From Roseburia hominis A2-183 (GTDB taxonomy: Bacteria > Bacillota > Clostridia > Lachnospirales > Lachnospiraceae): DNA of 64,000 nucleotides. Where the stretch lies: assembly GCF_000225345.1 (NCBI RefSeq), contig NC_015977.1, positions 3,100,001 through 3,164,000 on the forward strand, given 5' to 3'. A program made the position numbers and the translations under genes. This document shows positions 34,612 to 43,129 of the stretch, piece after piece (position 1 is the stretch's first letter; the number at the start of each line of letters is the position of its first letter). The notes below the pieces were generated by a model. It was given only the letters and a program-made list of their open reading frames with translations, ran no database searches and was not told where the DNA came from.

Positions 34612-35151
34612 TTATTTCTTACCAGTCTTACCAACTTTACGTCTGATAACTTCATCAGCATACTTGATACCCTTGCCCTTATACGGTTCAGGTCTTCTCT
34701 TATCTCTGATTTCCGCTGCGTACTGGCCGACCTTCTCTTTATCGATACCTGATACAATGATCTTGTTTCCATCAACTTTGGACTCAAGTCCCTCCGGATC
34801 GGTCATCTCAACCGGATGTGAGTATCCAAGGTTTAAAGTAAGGACTTTTCCAGACTTGGAAGCTCTGTAACCAACACCGTTTACCTCGAGCTCCTTTGTA
34901 TATCCATCAGTTACACCAACAACCATGTTGTGGATCAGTGTTCTTGTCAATCCATGTAAGGATTTCATTTTCTTCAAATCGTTCGGTCTTGTAACGATTA
35001 CTTCGTCACCCTCTAATTTGATGTCCATCTCGGACGGAAGGGTTCTCTCAAGAGTTCCCTTAGGACCTTTTACAGTCACATGATTATTTTCTGCAATATC
35101 CACTGTTACACCAGCCGGAACTGCGATTGGCATTCTTCCTATACGTGACAT
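34612..35151 (-). CDS. rplF: 50S ribosomal protein L6
   Basis: 179 aa. Two related domains: [17 protein letters not shown] at the start, and the second ending [20 protein letters not shown] with the conserved RNA-contact stretch. It sits near the factor-binding site. AGGAGG precedes the ATG. A 209-nt hairpin-rich spacer separates it from rpsH, longer than elsewhere in this operon. Confidence 0.98.
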   Translation of the reverse strand: MSRIGRMPIAVPAGVTVDIAENNHVTVKGPKGTLERTLPSEMDIKLEGDEVIVTRPNDLKKMKSLHGLTRTLIHNMVVGVTDGYTKELEVNGVGYRASKSGKVLTLNLGYSHPVEMTDPEGLESKVDGNKIIVSGIDKEKVGQYAAEIRDKRRPEPYKGKGIKYADEVIRRKVGKTGKK

Positions 35152-35359
35152 GCCCGTACCTCCTAATTTGTGCTTATATCATTGCGGCTTGCGCCGTAGT
35201 TACCCGATTCGGTAAGAACCTCCTCCAGGTTAAGTAACCCGGAAGAACCGAAAGCAACATTGCTTCTGGACAGACCAGAGACAGATGCTCCCGGAAGATG
35301 CTCTCGGAAGAACCAGCCTTTGGTTCTTCCGATTTTGTCCGTCCAATGGCGGGCAAAAT
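35152..35359 (-). other. Hairpin-rich spacer between rpsH and rplF
   Basis: On the transcribed strand: GATTTTG/CAAAATC, GGAAGAACC/GGTTCTTCC with a 7-nt loop, AAGCAA/TTGCTT, and CGGC/GCCG with a GCAA loop. GGTTCTTCCG occurs twice as a direct repeat. A 67-codon frame beginning at the rpsH stop shows no family signature and is probably chance. Confidence 0.55.
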
Positions 35360-35761
35360 CTACCATACGAAAGCTAATACTTCGCCACCAACCTGAAGCT
35401 TTCTTGCTTCCTTGTCAGTGATGATTCCCTGGTTTGTGGAAAGAATTGCGATTCCCAGTCCGCCAAGAACTCTCGGGAGCTCATCCTTGCCAGCGTATAC
35501 ACGAAGTCCCGGCTTGGAGATTCTCTTTAATCCTGTGATAATCTTCTCGTTCTTGTCTGCGCCGTACTTTAAAGTAATGCGCATGGTCTTGAAGTTACCA
35601 TCTTCAACAATATCATATTTTGCGATATATCCCTCATCTACAAGAATGTCAGCGATAGCAATTTTCATCTTAGATGCAGGAACGTCAACTGTATCATGTT
35701 TAGCAGTGTTTGCATTACGGATTCTTGTAAGCATATCTGCGATTGGATCACTCGTAGTCAT
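35360..35761 (-). CDS. rpsH: 30S ribosomal protein S8
   Basis: 133 aa from ATG 35761, preceded by AAGGAGGAAATA; the open frame runs 12 codons further. [22 protein letters not shown] at the start and [20 protein letters not shown] near the end are diagnostic. It binds the central domain of 16S rRNA and in Escherichia coli represses the spc operon. Here regulation is unknown. Confidence 0.98.
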   Translation of the reverse strand: MTTSDPIADMLTRIRNANTAKHDTVDVPASKMKIAIADILVDEGYIAKYDIVEDGNFKTMRITLKYGADKNEKIITGLKRISKPGLRVYAGKDELPRVLGGLGIAILSTNQGIITDKEARKLQVGGEVLAFVW

Positions 35762-35814
35762 GATTGTATATTTCCTCCTTATTATTGATTGCAGCAAATA
35801 TGCTGCACGGTCTT

Positions 35815-36000
35815 TTACCAGCTTGCTTTCTTAACACCTGGTATCTGGCCCTTGTATGCTAACTCACGGAAACATACTCTGCAGATTCCGTATTTTCTTA
35901 AAACAGAATGTGGACGACCACAAATTTTGCAACGTGTGTAAGCTCTGGTAGAGAACTTTGGTTTACGCTGCTGTTTTACTTTCATACTTGTCTTAGCCAT
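35815..36000 (-). CDS. rpsN: 30S ribosomal protein S14, type Z
   Basis: 61 aa. Zinc ligands C24-C27 and C40-C43 (CKIC, CRVC) define the short zinc form. The C-terminus [11 protein letters not shown] is conserved. It acts in 30S head assembly. It lies between rplE and rpsH. Confidence 0.98.
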   Translation of the reverse strand: MAKTSMKVKQQRKPKFSTRAYTRCKICGRPHSVLRKYGICRVCFRELAYKGQIPGVKKASW

Positions 36001-36016
36001 TAAAATTCCCTCCTAC

Positions 36017-36556
36017 TTATTTGGCGAATGGCATATTGAACTGTGTCAATAATTCGCGAGCTTCCTCGTCTGTCTTGGCAGTGGTTACGAAGATGATGTC
36101 CATACCACGTACCTTGTCAACCTTATCGTACTCGATCTCCGGGAAGATTAACTGCTCTTTGATACCAAGGGCATAGTTTCCACGACCGTCAAACGCGTTC
36201 GGGTTAACACCTCTAAAGTCACGTACACGAGGTAATGCTAAGTTGATCAAACGATCCATGAACTCATACATCTTCTCGCCACGTAAAGTTGTCTTACATC
36301 CGATTGCCATACCTTCTCTGATCTTGAAGTTTGCAATAGAATTCTTTGCCTTGGTTGCAACCGCTTTCTGTCCTGTGATTGCTTCCATATCCTTAATAGC
36401 AGCCTCTAATAACTTTGCGTTCTCTTTGGCTTCGCCAACGCCCATGTTGACAACGATCTTGTCGAGCTTCGGCACTTCCATAATATTCTTATAACCGAAT
36501 TTCTTGATCATAGCATCTACGATCTCATTCTGGTACTGTTCTTTCAGTCTGCTCAC
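36017..36556 (-). CDS. rplE: 50S ribosomal protein L5
   Basis: 179 aa. [39 protein letters not shown] and [17 protein letters not shown] are family blocks. It binds 5S rRNA and contacts tRNA in the P site. It is 16 nt from rpsN and follows rplX. Confidence 0.98.
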   Translation of the reverse strand: MSRLKEQYQNEIVDAMIKKFGYKNIMEVPKLDKIVVNMGVGEAKENAKLLEAAIKDMEAITGQKAVATKAKNSIANFKIREGMAIGCKTTLRGEKMYEFMDRLINLALPRVRDFRGVNPNAFDGRGNYALGIKEQLIFPEIEYDKVDKVRGMDIIFVTTAKTDEEARELLTQFNMPFAK

Positions 36557-36578
36557 CTGATTGGCCTCCTCTCTCTAA

Positions 36579-36890
36579 TTAGTCGATTACTTCGCCTGTA
36601 GATTTTGCGAAACGTACCTTCTTGTCTCCATCCATCTTGAAACCAACACGGGTAGGCTTTCCGTTGTGAAGATACATTACATTAGAAATATCGATCGGTC
36701 CCTCCTGGTGAACGATGCCGCCCTGCTGATTCTGCATACTTGGCTTTGTATGCTTTGTCACCATGTTGACGCCTTCAACCAATACAGTTCCGTCTTTTCT
36801 GTTAACAGCAATGACTTTGCCTTCGCTGTTGATATCTTTACCAGCGATTACTTTGACCATATCGCCTTTTTTAATTTTCATGGTTGCCAT
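36579..36890 (-). CDS. rplX: 50S ribosomal protein L24
   Basis: 103 aa. KOW motif near the start: [40 protein letters not shown] follows. It initiates 50S assembly near the exit tunnel. The start could also be the Met three codons downstream. It follows rplN by 12 nt. Confidence 0.97.
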   Translation of the reverse strand: MATMKIKKGDMVKVIAGKDINSEGKVIAVNRKDGTVLVEGVNMVTKHTKPSMQNQQGGIVHQEGPIDISNVMYLHNGKPTRVGFKMDGDKKVRFAKSTGEVID

Positions 36891-36902
36891 ATTCCGATCC
36901 TC

Positions 36903-37271
36903 CTACAATACTTCCGGAGCTAAGGAAACAATTTTCATGAACTGTTTCTCACGAAGCTCTCTAGCTACTGGTCCAAAAATACGTGTTCCTCTCGGAGTTT
37001 TATCATCTTTGATGATGACTGCTGCGTTCTCATCAAATTTGATGTAAGAACCATCTTTACGACGTGCGCCCTTTACGGAACGAACAACTACAGCCTTCAC
37101 AACGTCGCCCTTTTTAACAACACCGCCTGGTGTTGCATCTTTGACCGTAGCAACAATAACGTCACCAATATTCGCATATCTTCTAGTAGATCCACCCATA
37201 ACACGGATAACGAGCAGCTCTTTTGCTCCTGTGTTATCGGCTACCTTAAGTCTACTTTCCTGCTGTACCAT
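36903..37271 (-). CDS. rplN: 50S ribosomal protein L14
   Basis: 122 aa, standard. [20 protein letters not shown] at the start, then [20 protein letters not shown], then [20 protein letters not shown]. It forms an inter-subunit bridge. It follows rpsQ by 19 nt. Confidence 0.98.
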   Translation of the reverse strand: MVQQESRLKVADNTGAKELLVIRVMGGSTRRYANIGDVIVATVKDATPGGVVKKGDVVKAVVVRSVKGARRKDGSYIKFDENAAVIIKDDKTPRGTRIFGPVARELREKQFMKIVSLAPEVL

Positions 37272-37290
37272 GCTTGTAGCCTCCTTCTAA

Positions 37291-37548
37291 CTATTTTGCT
37301 CTTTCCATGATTTCTACAAGTCTCCATCTCTTATCCTTGGATAAAGGTCTTGTTTCCATTACTCTGACTTTGTCACCGATCTTGCACTCGTTATTCTCGT
37401 CATGAGCCTTTAATTTATATGTTTTCTTAACGATCTTGTTGTAAAGAGGATGTCTTACGTTATCCTGGATTGCAACAGTAATTGTCTTATCCATCTTGTC
37501 GCTTACAACAATACCAACACGTGTTTTTCTAAGATTTCTTTCTTCCAC
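37291..37548 (-). CDS. rpsQ: 30S ribosomal protein S17
   Basis: 85 aa OB-fold protein. [20 protein letters not shown] and [19 protein letters not shown] are family blocks. An early binder of 16S rRNA. It follows rpmC by 26 nt. Confidence 0.98.
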   Translation of the reverse strand: MEERNLRKTRVGIVVSDKMDKTITVAIQDNVRHPLYNKIVKKTYKLKAHDENNECKIGDKVRVMETRPLSKDKRWRLVEIMERAK

Positions 37549-37574
37549 GACTGACTATTCTCCTTTCTGGAATC

Positions 37575-37784
37575 CTACTGCGCAACTTTTTCTTTCTCAG
37601 TAATGATCGTCTGAATTCTTGCAATGTTCTTTCTTACTTCTTTGATTCTGCTTGTATTATCTAACTGATTGGTTGCGTTCTGGAATCTCAAATTGAAAAG
37701 TTCTTTTTTAGCCTCTACTAACTGCGCGCTCAAATCTGCGACAGACTGGGTTTTTAATTCTTCTAAATATTTACTAGTTTTCAT
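37575..37784 (-). CDS. rpmC: 50S ribosomal protein L29
   Basis: 69 aa from ATG 37784 (AAGGCGG upstream); a GTG three codons earlier is the only alternative. A two-helix protein: [18 protein letters not shown] and [19 protein letters not shown]. It lies near the exit tunnel and helps dock trigger factor and SRP. Its start overlaps the end of rplP by 11 nt. Confidence 0.97.
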   Translation of the reverse strand: MKTSKYLEELKTQSVADLSAQLVEAKKELFNLRFQNATNQLDNTSRIKEVRKNIARIQTIITEKEKVAQ

Positions 37785-38211
37785 TTGATACACCGCCTTC
37801 TAAATCCGCACGAGAAACTACTTTACATTTGCAAGGTAATTTGTGTGTAGCAAGACGTAACGCTTCTTTCGCAACGTCTTCCGGAACACCGGAGATTTCA
37901 AATAATACACGACCTGGTTTCACAACAGCTACCCAATACTCCAGGGAGCCTTTTCCTTTACCCATACGAACACCCATAGGCTTCTGCGTTACAGGCTTCT
38001 CCGGGAAAATCTTGATCCAGACTTTACCACCACGCTTGATGTATCTTGTCATAGCGATACGGGCTGCCTCGATCTGGTTTGCTTTGATCCAACATGGTTC
38101 CAGAGCAACAATACCGTACTCACCGTAGGTGATTGTGTTTCCTCTGGTTGCCTTTCCTGTCATGGAACCACGGAACTGCTTTCTATGCTTTACTCTCTTT
38201 GGCATTAACAT
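37774..38211 (-). CDS. rplP: 50S ribosomal protein L16
   Basis: 145 aa. [17 protein letters not shown] at the start and [19 protein letters not shown] later are standard. It shapes the A-site tRNA pocket. AGGGGGAG is 8 nt before ATG 38211; a second ATG two codons on is possible. The ATG overlaps the rpsC stop (TAATG), so translation is coupled. Confidence 0.98.
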   Translation of the reverse strand: MLMPKRVKHRKQFRGSMTGKATRGNTITYGEYGIVALEPCWIKANQIEAARIAMTRYIKRGGKVWIKIFPEKPVTQKPMGVRMGKGKGSLEYWVAVVKPGRVLFEISGVPEDVAKEALRLATHKLPCKCKVVSRADLEGGVSNEN

Positions 38212-38867
38212 TAGTTAGCTCCCCCTTCCTTATTCGCTCTTACCGGAAGTACCTCGCCCTTGTAGATCCATACCTTAACGCCGACCTTACCATAAGTAGT
38301 GTCTGCCTCAGCGAATCCATAATCAATATCTGCGCGAAGTGTCTGAAGCGGAATCGTACCCTCAGAGTAGAACTCTGTACGAGCCATATCAGCACCGCCA
38401 AGACGTCCGGAGCAGGATGTCTTAATACCCTTTGCGCCAGCCTTCATGGTTCTTCCCATGCAGGACTTCATTGCTCTACGGAAAGAAACACGGTTCTCTA
38501 ACTGTAATGCAATGTTCTCAGCTACTAACTGAGCATCGCGGTCCGGTCTCTTTACTTCCTTAATATCTACAACCAACTTCTTGTCTGTGAACTTCTGAAC
38601 CTCGCCCTTGATCTTCTCGATCTCAGCGCCGCCCTTACCGATAACAACGCCCGGCTTTGCGGTATAGATGATAACCTTTACACGATCAGATGCTCTCTCG
38701 ATCTCGATCTTGGAAACACCTGCCGCGTATAACTTCTTCTTAAGATAAGTTCTGATATTGTAGTCTTCCACTAAGAAATCTGCGAAATCTGCTTCCGCAT
38801 ACCATTTAGAGTCCCAATCTTTGATAACGCCGACTCTTAAGCCATGTGGATTAACTTTCTGTCCCAT
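38211..38867 (-). CDS. rpsC: 30S ribosomal protein S3
   Basis: 218 aa. [20 protein letters not shown] at the start, a KH domain with [15 protein letters not shown], and the C-terminal [13 protein letters not shown]. Part of the mRNA entry channel with helicase activity. It follows rplV by 14 nt. Confidence 0.98.
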   Translation of the reverse strand: MGQKVNPHGLRVGVIKDWDSKWYAEADFADFLVEDYNIRTYLKKKLYAAGVSKIEIERASDRVKVIIYTAKPGVVIGKGGAEIEKIKGEVQKFTDKKLVVDIKEVKRPDRDAQLVAENIALQLENRVSFRRAMKSCMGRTMKAGAKGIKTSCSGRLGGADMARTEFYSEGTIPLQTLRADIDYGFAEADTTYGKVGVKVWIYKGEVLPVRANKEGGAN

Positions 38868-38881
38868 GTTTGACCTCCTTA

Positions 38882-39277
38882 TTATTTCTCATCCAGCACG
38901 ATTGTAATGTGGCTCATTCTCTTCTCGATTCTGTAAGCTCTGCCCTGTGCTCTTGGTCTGATTCTCTTCATTGTTGGTCCCTTGTTTGCATAACACTCTG
39001 CAACATACAGGTTCTCCAACTTGTAATTCTTCTCCGGATAATTGTTCTCAGCATTTGCGATTGCTGACTCTAACAGTTTCTTAACCACGCTGGAAGCGTA
39101 ACGCGGATTGTAGGATACGATAGCTAATGCTGTCTGAGCGTCCTTTCCACGAATTGCGTCTAATACGAAGCATGCTTTCTGAACAGACACTCTTGCATAA
39201 GATAACTTTGCGGATGGTCTGGTATCTTTTACTTCATTTCTCTCTCTCTTGATCTTACTTCTATGTCCCTTAGCCAT
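38882..39277 (-). CDS. rplV: 50S ribosomal protein L22
   Basis: 131 aa. The loop [20 protein letters not shown] that lines the exit tunnel is intact, where macrolide resistance changes occur in other species. The core is [19 protein letters not shown]. The first 20 residues are a basic extension. It follows rpsS by 28 nt. Confidence 0.97.
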   Translation of the reverse strand: MAKGHRSKIKRERNEVKDTRPSAKLSYARVSVQKACFVLDAIRGKDAQTALAIVSYNPRYASSVVKKLLESAIANAENNYPEKNYKLENLYVAECYANKGPTMKRIRPRAQGRAYRIEKRMSHITIVLDEK

Positions 39278-39305
39278 GGATGAAACCTCCTTTCAAAAAT
39301 AGTTC

Positions 39306-39587
39306 TTATCTAACGCCTGACTTCTTCTCGTCTTTTCCATGTCCTCTGTAAGTTCTTGTAGCAACGAACTCACCAAGCTTATGTCCAACCATATCCTCTG
39401 TCACATATACCGGTACATGCTTTCTTCCGTCATGAACAGCGATTGTGTGACCTACGAACTGTGGGAAGATGGTAGAACGGCGTGACCATGTCTTAATTAC
39501 AGACTTGTCACCGGCTTTGCTCATAGCATCTACTTTTTTCAGTAAGCTTTCATCTGCAAATGGTCCTTTTTTTAATGAACGAGCCAT
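39306..39587 (-). CDS. rpsS: 30S ribosomal protein S19
   Basis: 93 aa. [40 protein letters not shown] and [14 protein letters not shown] are family blocks. It binds the 30S head with S13. It has its own promoter and a structured leader in the 178-nt spacer after rplB. AGGAGG precedes the ATG. Confidence 0.98.
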   Translation of the reverse strand: MARSLKKGPFADESLLKKVDAMSKAGDKSVIKTWSRRSTIFPQFVGHTIAVHDGRKHVPVYVTEDMVGHKLGEFVATRTYRGHGKDEKKSGVR

Positions 39588-39608
39588 AATTTACCTCCTA
39601 ATATTATC

Positions 39609-39642
39609 AGTCCTTACACACACCCGTGTGTTTCCTCGGACT
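39609..39642 (-). promoter_or_regulatory. CGGGT hairpin in the rpsS leader
   Basis: Minus strand: outer stem AGTCC/GGACT encloses ACACACGGGTGTGTGT. It lies just downstream of the internal promoter and about 20 nt before the ribosome site, a suitable place for autoregulation. Confidence 0.55.
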
Positions 39643-39657
39643 ACGAACATCTTGTTT

Positions 39658-39686
39658 ATTATAGCAGAACATGCCGGAAGAAGCAA
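39658..39686 (-). promoter_or_regulatory. Internal promoter before rpsS
   Basis: Minus-strand TTGCTT (39681-39686), a 17-nt spacer and a perfect TATAAT (39658-39663). Confidence 0.72.
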
Positions 39687-39765
39687 GTACAACTTCTCCC
39701 GGTCAAATTCCAGCTTATTTGTATATTTTTGACAAACACCCGATGGGCTTATCAATGGTTGAAAC

Positions 39766-40611
39766 TTATTTCAACGCCTTACCGTCTCTTCTTCTTACGA
39801 TCATCTTGTTAGAAGACTTGTTCTTCTTTCTGGTCTTAAGACCAAGAGCAGGCTTGCCCCAAGGTGTGCATGGGCCCGGACGTCCGATCGGAGCACGGCC
39901 CTCACCACCTCCATGTGGATGGTCATTCGGGTTCATAACAGAACCACGTACAGTCGGGCGAACACCCATGTGACGCTTACGTCCTGCTTTACCGATATTT
40001 ACAAGGTTGTGATCTCCATTACCAATCACACCGATGGTTGCGCGGCAGTTTAACGGAACCATACGCATCTCGCCGGACGGAAGTCTTAACGTTGCGTACT
40101 TTCCTTCCTTTGCCATGAGCTGTGCGCTCATACCAGCGGAACGAACCATCTGTCCGCCCTTGCCAGGATGAAGCTCTACATTGTGCACCTGGGTACCAAC
40201 CGGGATATTCTCGAGCGGTAAGCAGTTACCAACACGAACCTCTGCAGCAGCACCACTCATAACAGTCATGCCATCTGTGAGTCCTGCCGGAGCAAGGATG
40301 TATGCCTTCTCGCCGTCTGCGTAGCAGATCAGAGCGATGTTTGCTGTTCTGTTCGGATCGTACTCAATACCAACAACCTTTGCCGGAATTCCGTCTTTGC
40401 TGTTTCTCTTGAAGTCGATGACTCTGTATTTTCTTCTGTTTCCACCGCCGTGATGTCTAACGGTGATCTTTCCCTGATTGTTACGACCAGCGTTCTTCTT
40501 TAAAGAAGTAGTGAGCGCTTTCTCCGGTGTTGTCTTTGTGATCTCGGAGAAATCGGAGCCAGTCATATTTCTTCTGGAAGGTGTATATGGGTTGTATGTC
40601 TTAATTCCCAT
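39766..40611 (-). CDS. rplB: 50S ribosomal protein L2
   Basis: 281 aa, slightly longer than usual. [20 protein letters not shown] opens it. The peptidyl-transferase-side loop [20 protein letters not shown] carries the essential histidine. It joins the subunits and is needed for peptide bond formation. It follows rplW by 75 nt; GGAG precedes the ATG. Confidence 0.98.
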   Translation of the reverse strand: MGIKTYNPYTPSRRNMTGSDFSEITKTTPEKALTTSLKKNAGRNNQGKITVRHHGGGNRRKYRVIDFKRNSKDGIPAKVVGIEYDPNRTANIALICYADGEKAYILAPAGLTDGMTVMSGAAAEVRVGNCLPLENIPVGTQVHNVELHPGKGGQMVRSAGMSAQLMAKEGKYATLRLPSGEMRMVPLNCRATIGVIGNGDHNLVNIGKAGRKRHMGVRPTVRGSVMNPNDHPHGGGEGRAPIGRPGPCTPWGKPALGLKTRKKNKSSNKMIVRRRDGKALK

Positions 40612-40686
40612 TGTTGTTCTCCTTTCGATGTTTGTTATCGCGCATCGCTGCGCCTAGTTTGCTATCAGAATGAAACGCTTTTCATC

Positions 40687-40986
40687 TTACAGTCCAGCGA
40701 AGATCTCGATGTCCTTGCTGTCTGCTGTTAATGTTACGATAGCTTTCTTGGTCTTGGCAGTCTTACCGGTTACCATTCCACGTCTCTTGTTCTTGCCGTC
40801 CATGTTCATGGTGTTGACGCTTGCAACCTTTGTTCCCTCGAACATTTTCTCAACTGCTTCCTTGATCATGGACTTGTTTGCTTCCGGGTGAACTAAGAAT
40901 GTATACTTCTTCTCAGCCATTGCTGCCATGCTCTTCTCTGTTACTACTGGTTTGAGGATTACATCATAATACTGTACGTTTGCCAT
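40687..40986 (-). CDS. rplW: 50S ribosomal protein L23
   Basis: 99 aa. [20 protein letters not shown] and [20 protein letters not shown] (tunnel loop) are diagnostic. It is the docking site for trigger factor and SRP at the tunnel exit. Its ATG overlaps the rplD stop, so translation is coupled. Confidence 0.98.
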   Translation of the reverse strand: MANVQYYDVILKPVVTEKSMAAMAEKKYTFLVHPEANKSMIKEAVEKMFEGTKVASVNTMNMDGKNKRRGMVTGKTAKTKKAIVTLTADSKDIEIFAGL

Positions 40987-41606
40987 TATGCATACACCTC
41001 CTCGATCGTCTTTACAGCGTCCTTTGTTACAACAACCGTATCATACTTCAGAACGTCAAATACGTTCAGCTCATTTGTCTGAGCAGTCTTTACAGTCGGA
41101 ACGTTGTCTGCGGATTTGATTACGTTGACATCCATATCGTTCAATACAACAAGTGCCTTCTCAACCTTTAAGTTCTTCATAACCTCTACGAACTTCTTGG
41201 TCTTGATCTCGTCAAGCTTTAACTCGTCGAGAACGATGAACTTGTTCTCAGCAACTCTTGAAGTAAGTGCAGACTTTAATGCTGCTCTCTTCTCTTTCTT
41301 GTTGAGCTTGAAAGAATAATCTCTTGGTACCGGAGCGAATACTACGCCACCATGTGTCCACTGCGGAGCTCTGGTTGAACCCTGTCTTGCATGTCCGGTT
41401 CCCTTCTGTCTCCATGGTTTTCTACCACCACCGCGTACTTCGGAACGGGTCTTAGCCTTCTGTGTTCCCTGGCGGTTGTTTGCAAGCTGCTGAAGGACTG
41501 CCATGTGTACTAAATGCTCATTCACTTCTACTCCGAAGATAGCATCGTTCAATTCAAGGCTGTCAACTTCCTTGCCTTCCATATTATAAACAGCTACTTT
41601 AGCCAT
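40986..41606 (-). CDS. rplD: 50S ribosomal protein L4
   Basis: 206 aa. The tunnel loop [20 protein letters not shown] is intact, as is the globular domain. In Escherichia coli L4 also represses the S10 operon through its leader; here that role is unproved. It follows rplC by 29 nt and overlaps rplW by one base. Confidence 0.98.
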   Translation of the reverse strand: MAKVAVYNMEGKEVDSLELNDAIFGVEVNEHLVHMAVLQQLANNRQGTQKAKTRSEVRGGGRKPWRQKGTGHARQGSTRAPQWTHGGVVFAPVPRDYSFKLNKKEKRAALKSALTSRVAENKFIVLDELKLDEIKTKKFVEVMKNLKVEKALVVLNDMDVNVIKSADNVPTVKTAQTNELNVFDVLKYDTVVVTKDAVKTIEEVYA

Positions 41607-41635
41607 CGTTTAGTTCCTCCTTTCCTATTCGAGCA

Positions 41636-42319
41636 CTATTTACCAGCTTTTACTGTTTCTTTAACTGTTACTAAACACTTCTTAGCACCTGGTACGGCAC
41701 CTTTTACTAAAAGCAGGTTGTTCTCTGCGTCAACTCTTACGATTTCAAGGTTCTGTGTAGTAACCTGTACGCTTCCCATGTGTCCCGGCATTCCTTTTCC
41801 CTTGAATACACGGCTCGGTGAGGAACACGCACCGTTGGAACCCTGATGACGATGGAACTTGGAACCGTGAGCCATAGGACCTCTGTGCTGTCCCAATCTC
41901 TTGATAGCGCCCTGGAATCCTTTTCCTTTGGAAATTGCAGTAGCGTCGATCTTGTCGCCCTCTGCAAAGATATCAGCCTTGATCACATCGCCAAGATTGT
42001 AATCTGCTGCGTTCTCAAACTTGAACTCTTTCACAAAACGCTTGCCGGATACGCCAGCCTTTGCAAAATGTCCCATCTGAGCCTTGTTTACACCATGTCT
42101 GTGAGCTACCTGCTTCTTGCCGTTTGCATCCTTGTTGACAACCTTTTCTTTCTTGTCAGCAAATGCAACCTGCACTGCACTGTATCCATCGTTCTCTACT
42201 GTCTTGATCTGTGTTACAGAACATGGACCTGCTTCCAATACAGTAACCGGTACTAAAACACCGTCTGCATTGAAGATCTGAGTCATTCCGACTTTTGTTG
42301 CTAAAATCGCTTTCTTCAT
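41636..42319 (-). CDS. rplC: 50S ribosomal protein L3
   Basis: 227 aa from ATG 42319, with ACAGGAGGTAAAAGT upstream; the open frame continues 15 codons without support. [16 protein letters not shown] at the start and [19 protein letters not shown] with [24 protein letters not shown] loop (here [13 protein letters not shown]) reaching the peptidyl transferase centre. It follows rpsJ by 180 nt of spacer. Confidence 0.97.
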   Translation of the reverse strand: MKKAILATKVGMTQIFNADGVLVPVTVLEAGPCSVTQIKTVENDGYSAVQVAFADKKEKVVNKDANGKKQVAHRHGVNKAQMGHFAKAGVSGKRFVKEFKFENAADYNLGDVIKADIFAEGDKIDATAISKGKGFQGAIKRLGQHRGPMAHGSKFHRHQGSNGACSSPSRVFKGKGMPGHMGSVQVTTQNLEIVRVDAENNLLLVKGAVPGAKKCLVTVKETVKAGK

Positions 42320-42499
42320 ACTTTTACCTCCTGTTTTCTCTACAGCGGAACGCTTCATGCCCAACCATGTGGGGTAGCGGAACCGTTCATCCTAGAAAGT
42401 CCATATAAGTGGAATGGGAAGTTTTCACCGCCTGCATTACTTCTATATAAAACCCTTCAGGATATTAACTAAATCATTGATTTGTCTGGGATGAAGAAA

Positions 42500-42817
42500 T
42501 TATTTATTCTTCATCTTGATATCGATGTAAACACCTGCCGGCATCTCAAGGCGGGATAATGCATCAACCGTCTTCTGGGTCGGTGTAACGATATCGATCA
42601 GTCTCTTATGAGTTCTCTGCTCGAACTGCTCACGGGAATCTTTGTACTTGTGAGTAGCTCTTAAGATTGTAACTACTTCCTTCTTTGTAGGAAGAGGTAC
42701 CGGTCCGCTCACCTGTGATCCGTTCTTCTTTACAGTTTCGATGATTTTCTGTGCTGATGAATCAACTAACTTGTGATCATAAGCCTTCAGAGTGATTCTC
42801 ATTACTTGACTTGCCAT
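42500..42817 (-). CDS. rpsJ: 30S ribosomal protein S10 (NusE)
   Basis: 105 aa. [20 protein letters not shown] and [17 protein letters not shown] are diagnostic. It also acts as NusE in antitermination. ATG 42817 has AAAAGGAGG 11 nt upstream; ATG five codons downstream is an alternative start. First gene of the S10 block, with its own promoter and a leader of about 270 nt. Confidence 0.97.
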   Translation of the reverse strand: MASQVMRITLKAYDHKLVDSSAQKIIETVKKNGSQVSGPVPLPTKKEVVTILRATHKYKDSREQFEQRTHKRLIDIVTPTQKTVDALSRLEMPAGVYIDIKMKNK

Positions 42818-43090
42818 AAAAAAAGTCGCCTCCTTTTCGCACTTTTACAAGCGATGTAATCGCTTTTTGTACGACAAGCGGTGACTGCACACATACCCGC
42901 GTGTATCATGGACTCACGCCCACAAAGAAGCCCGCGCTTCCTACACGCCATCCCTCTGTCCTTCGGACAAATTCTATTCGTGATACAGTGACTTGTCGCC
43001 AGTTTCCTAACTTGACATTCGCTCCACGGAAAACCTGCAATGCTCTGCAGCAACCTCACGCTTCAACGCTATCAATGTCACAGCAATGCA
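42818..43090 (-). promoter_or_regulatory. Leader of the S10 operon
   Basis: About 270 nt from the predicted start to rpsJ. Near its end AGCGAT/ATCGCT forms a hairpin (about 42843-42872), just before the ribosome site. At 42881-42917 an outer GTGA/TCAC pair encloses ATACACGCGGGTATGTGT, like the CGGGT hairpins before rpsS and rpmJ. No known leader family was matched with certainty. Confidence 0.55.
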
Positions 43091-43091
43091 T

Positions 43092-43120
43092 AGTATACAC
43101 GATGAAACCGCGAATTGCAA
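43092..43120 (-). promoter_or_regulatory. Promoter of the S10 operon
   Basis: Minus-strand TTGCAA (43115-43120), a 17-nt spacer and TATACT (43092-43097). It lies just after the stop of the large membrane protein gene. Confidence 0.72.
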
Positions 43121-43129
43121 GGATTTTTT

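Noticed and set aside
35163..35366. 67-codon frame overlapping the rpsH stop
   Set aside because: Sequence follows the hairpins and direct repeats; no family signal; stop-start overlap seems accidental.
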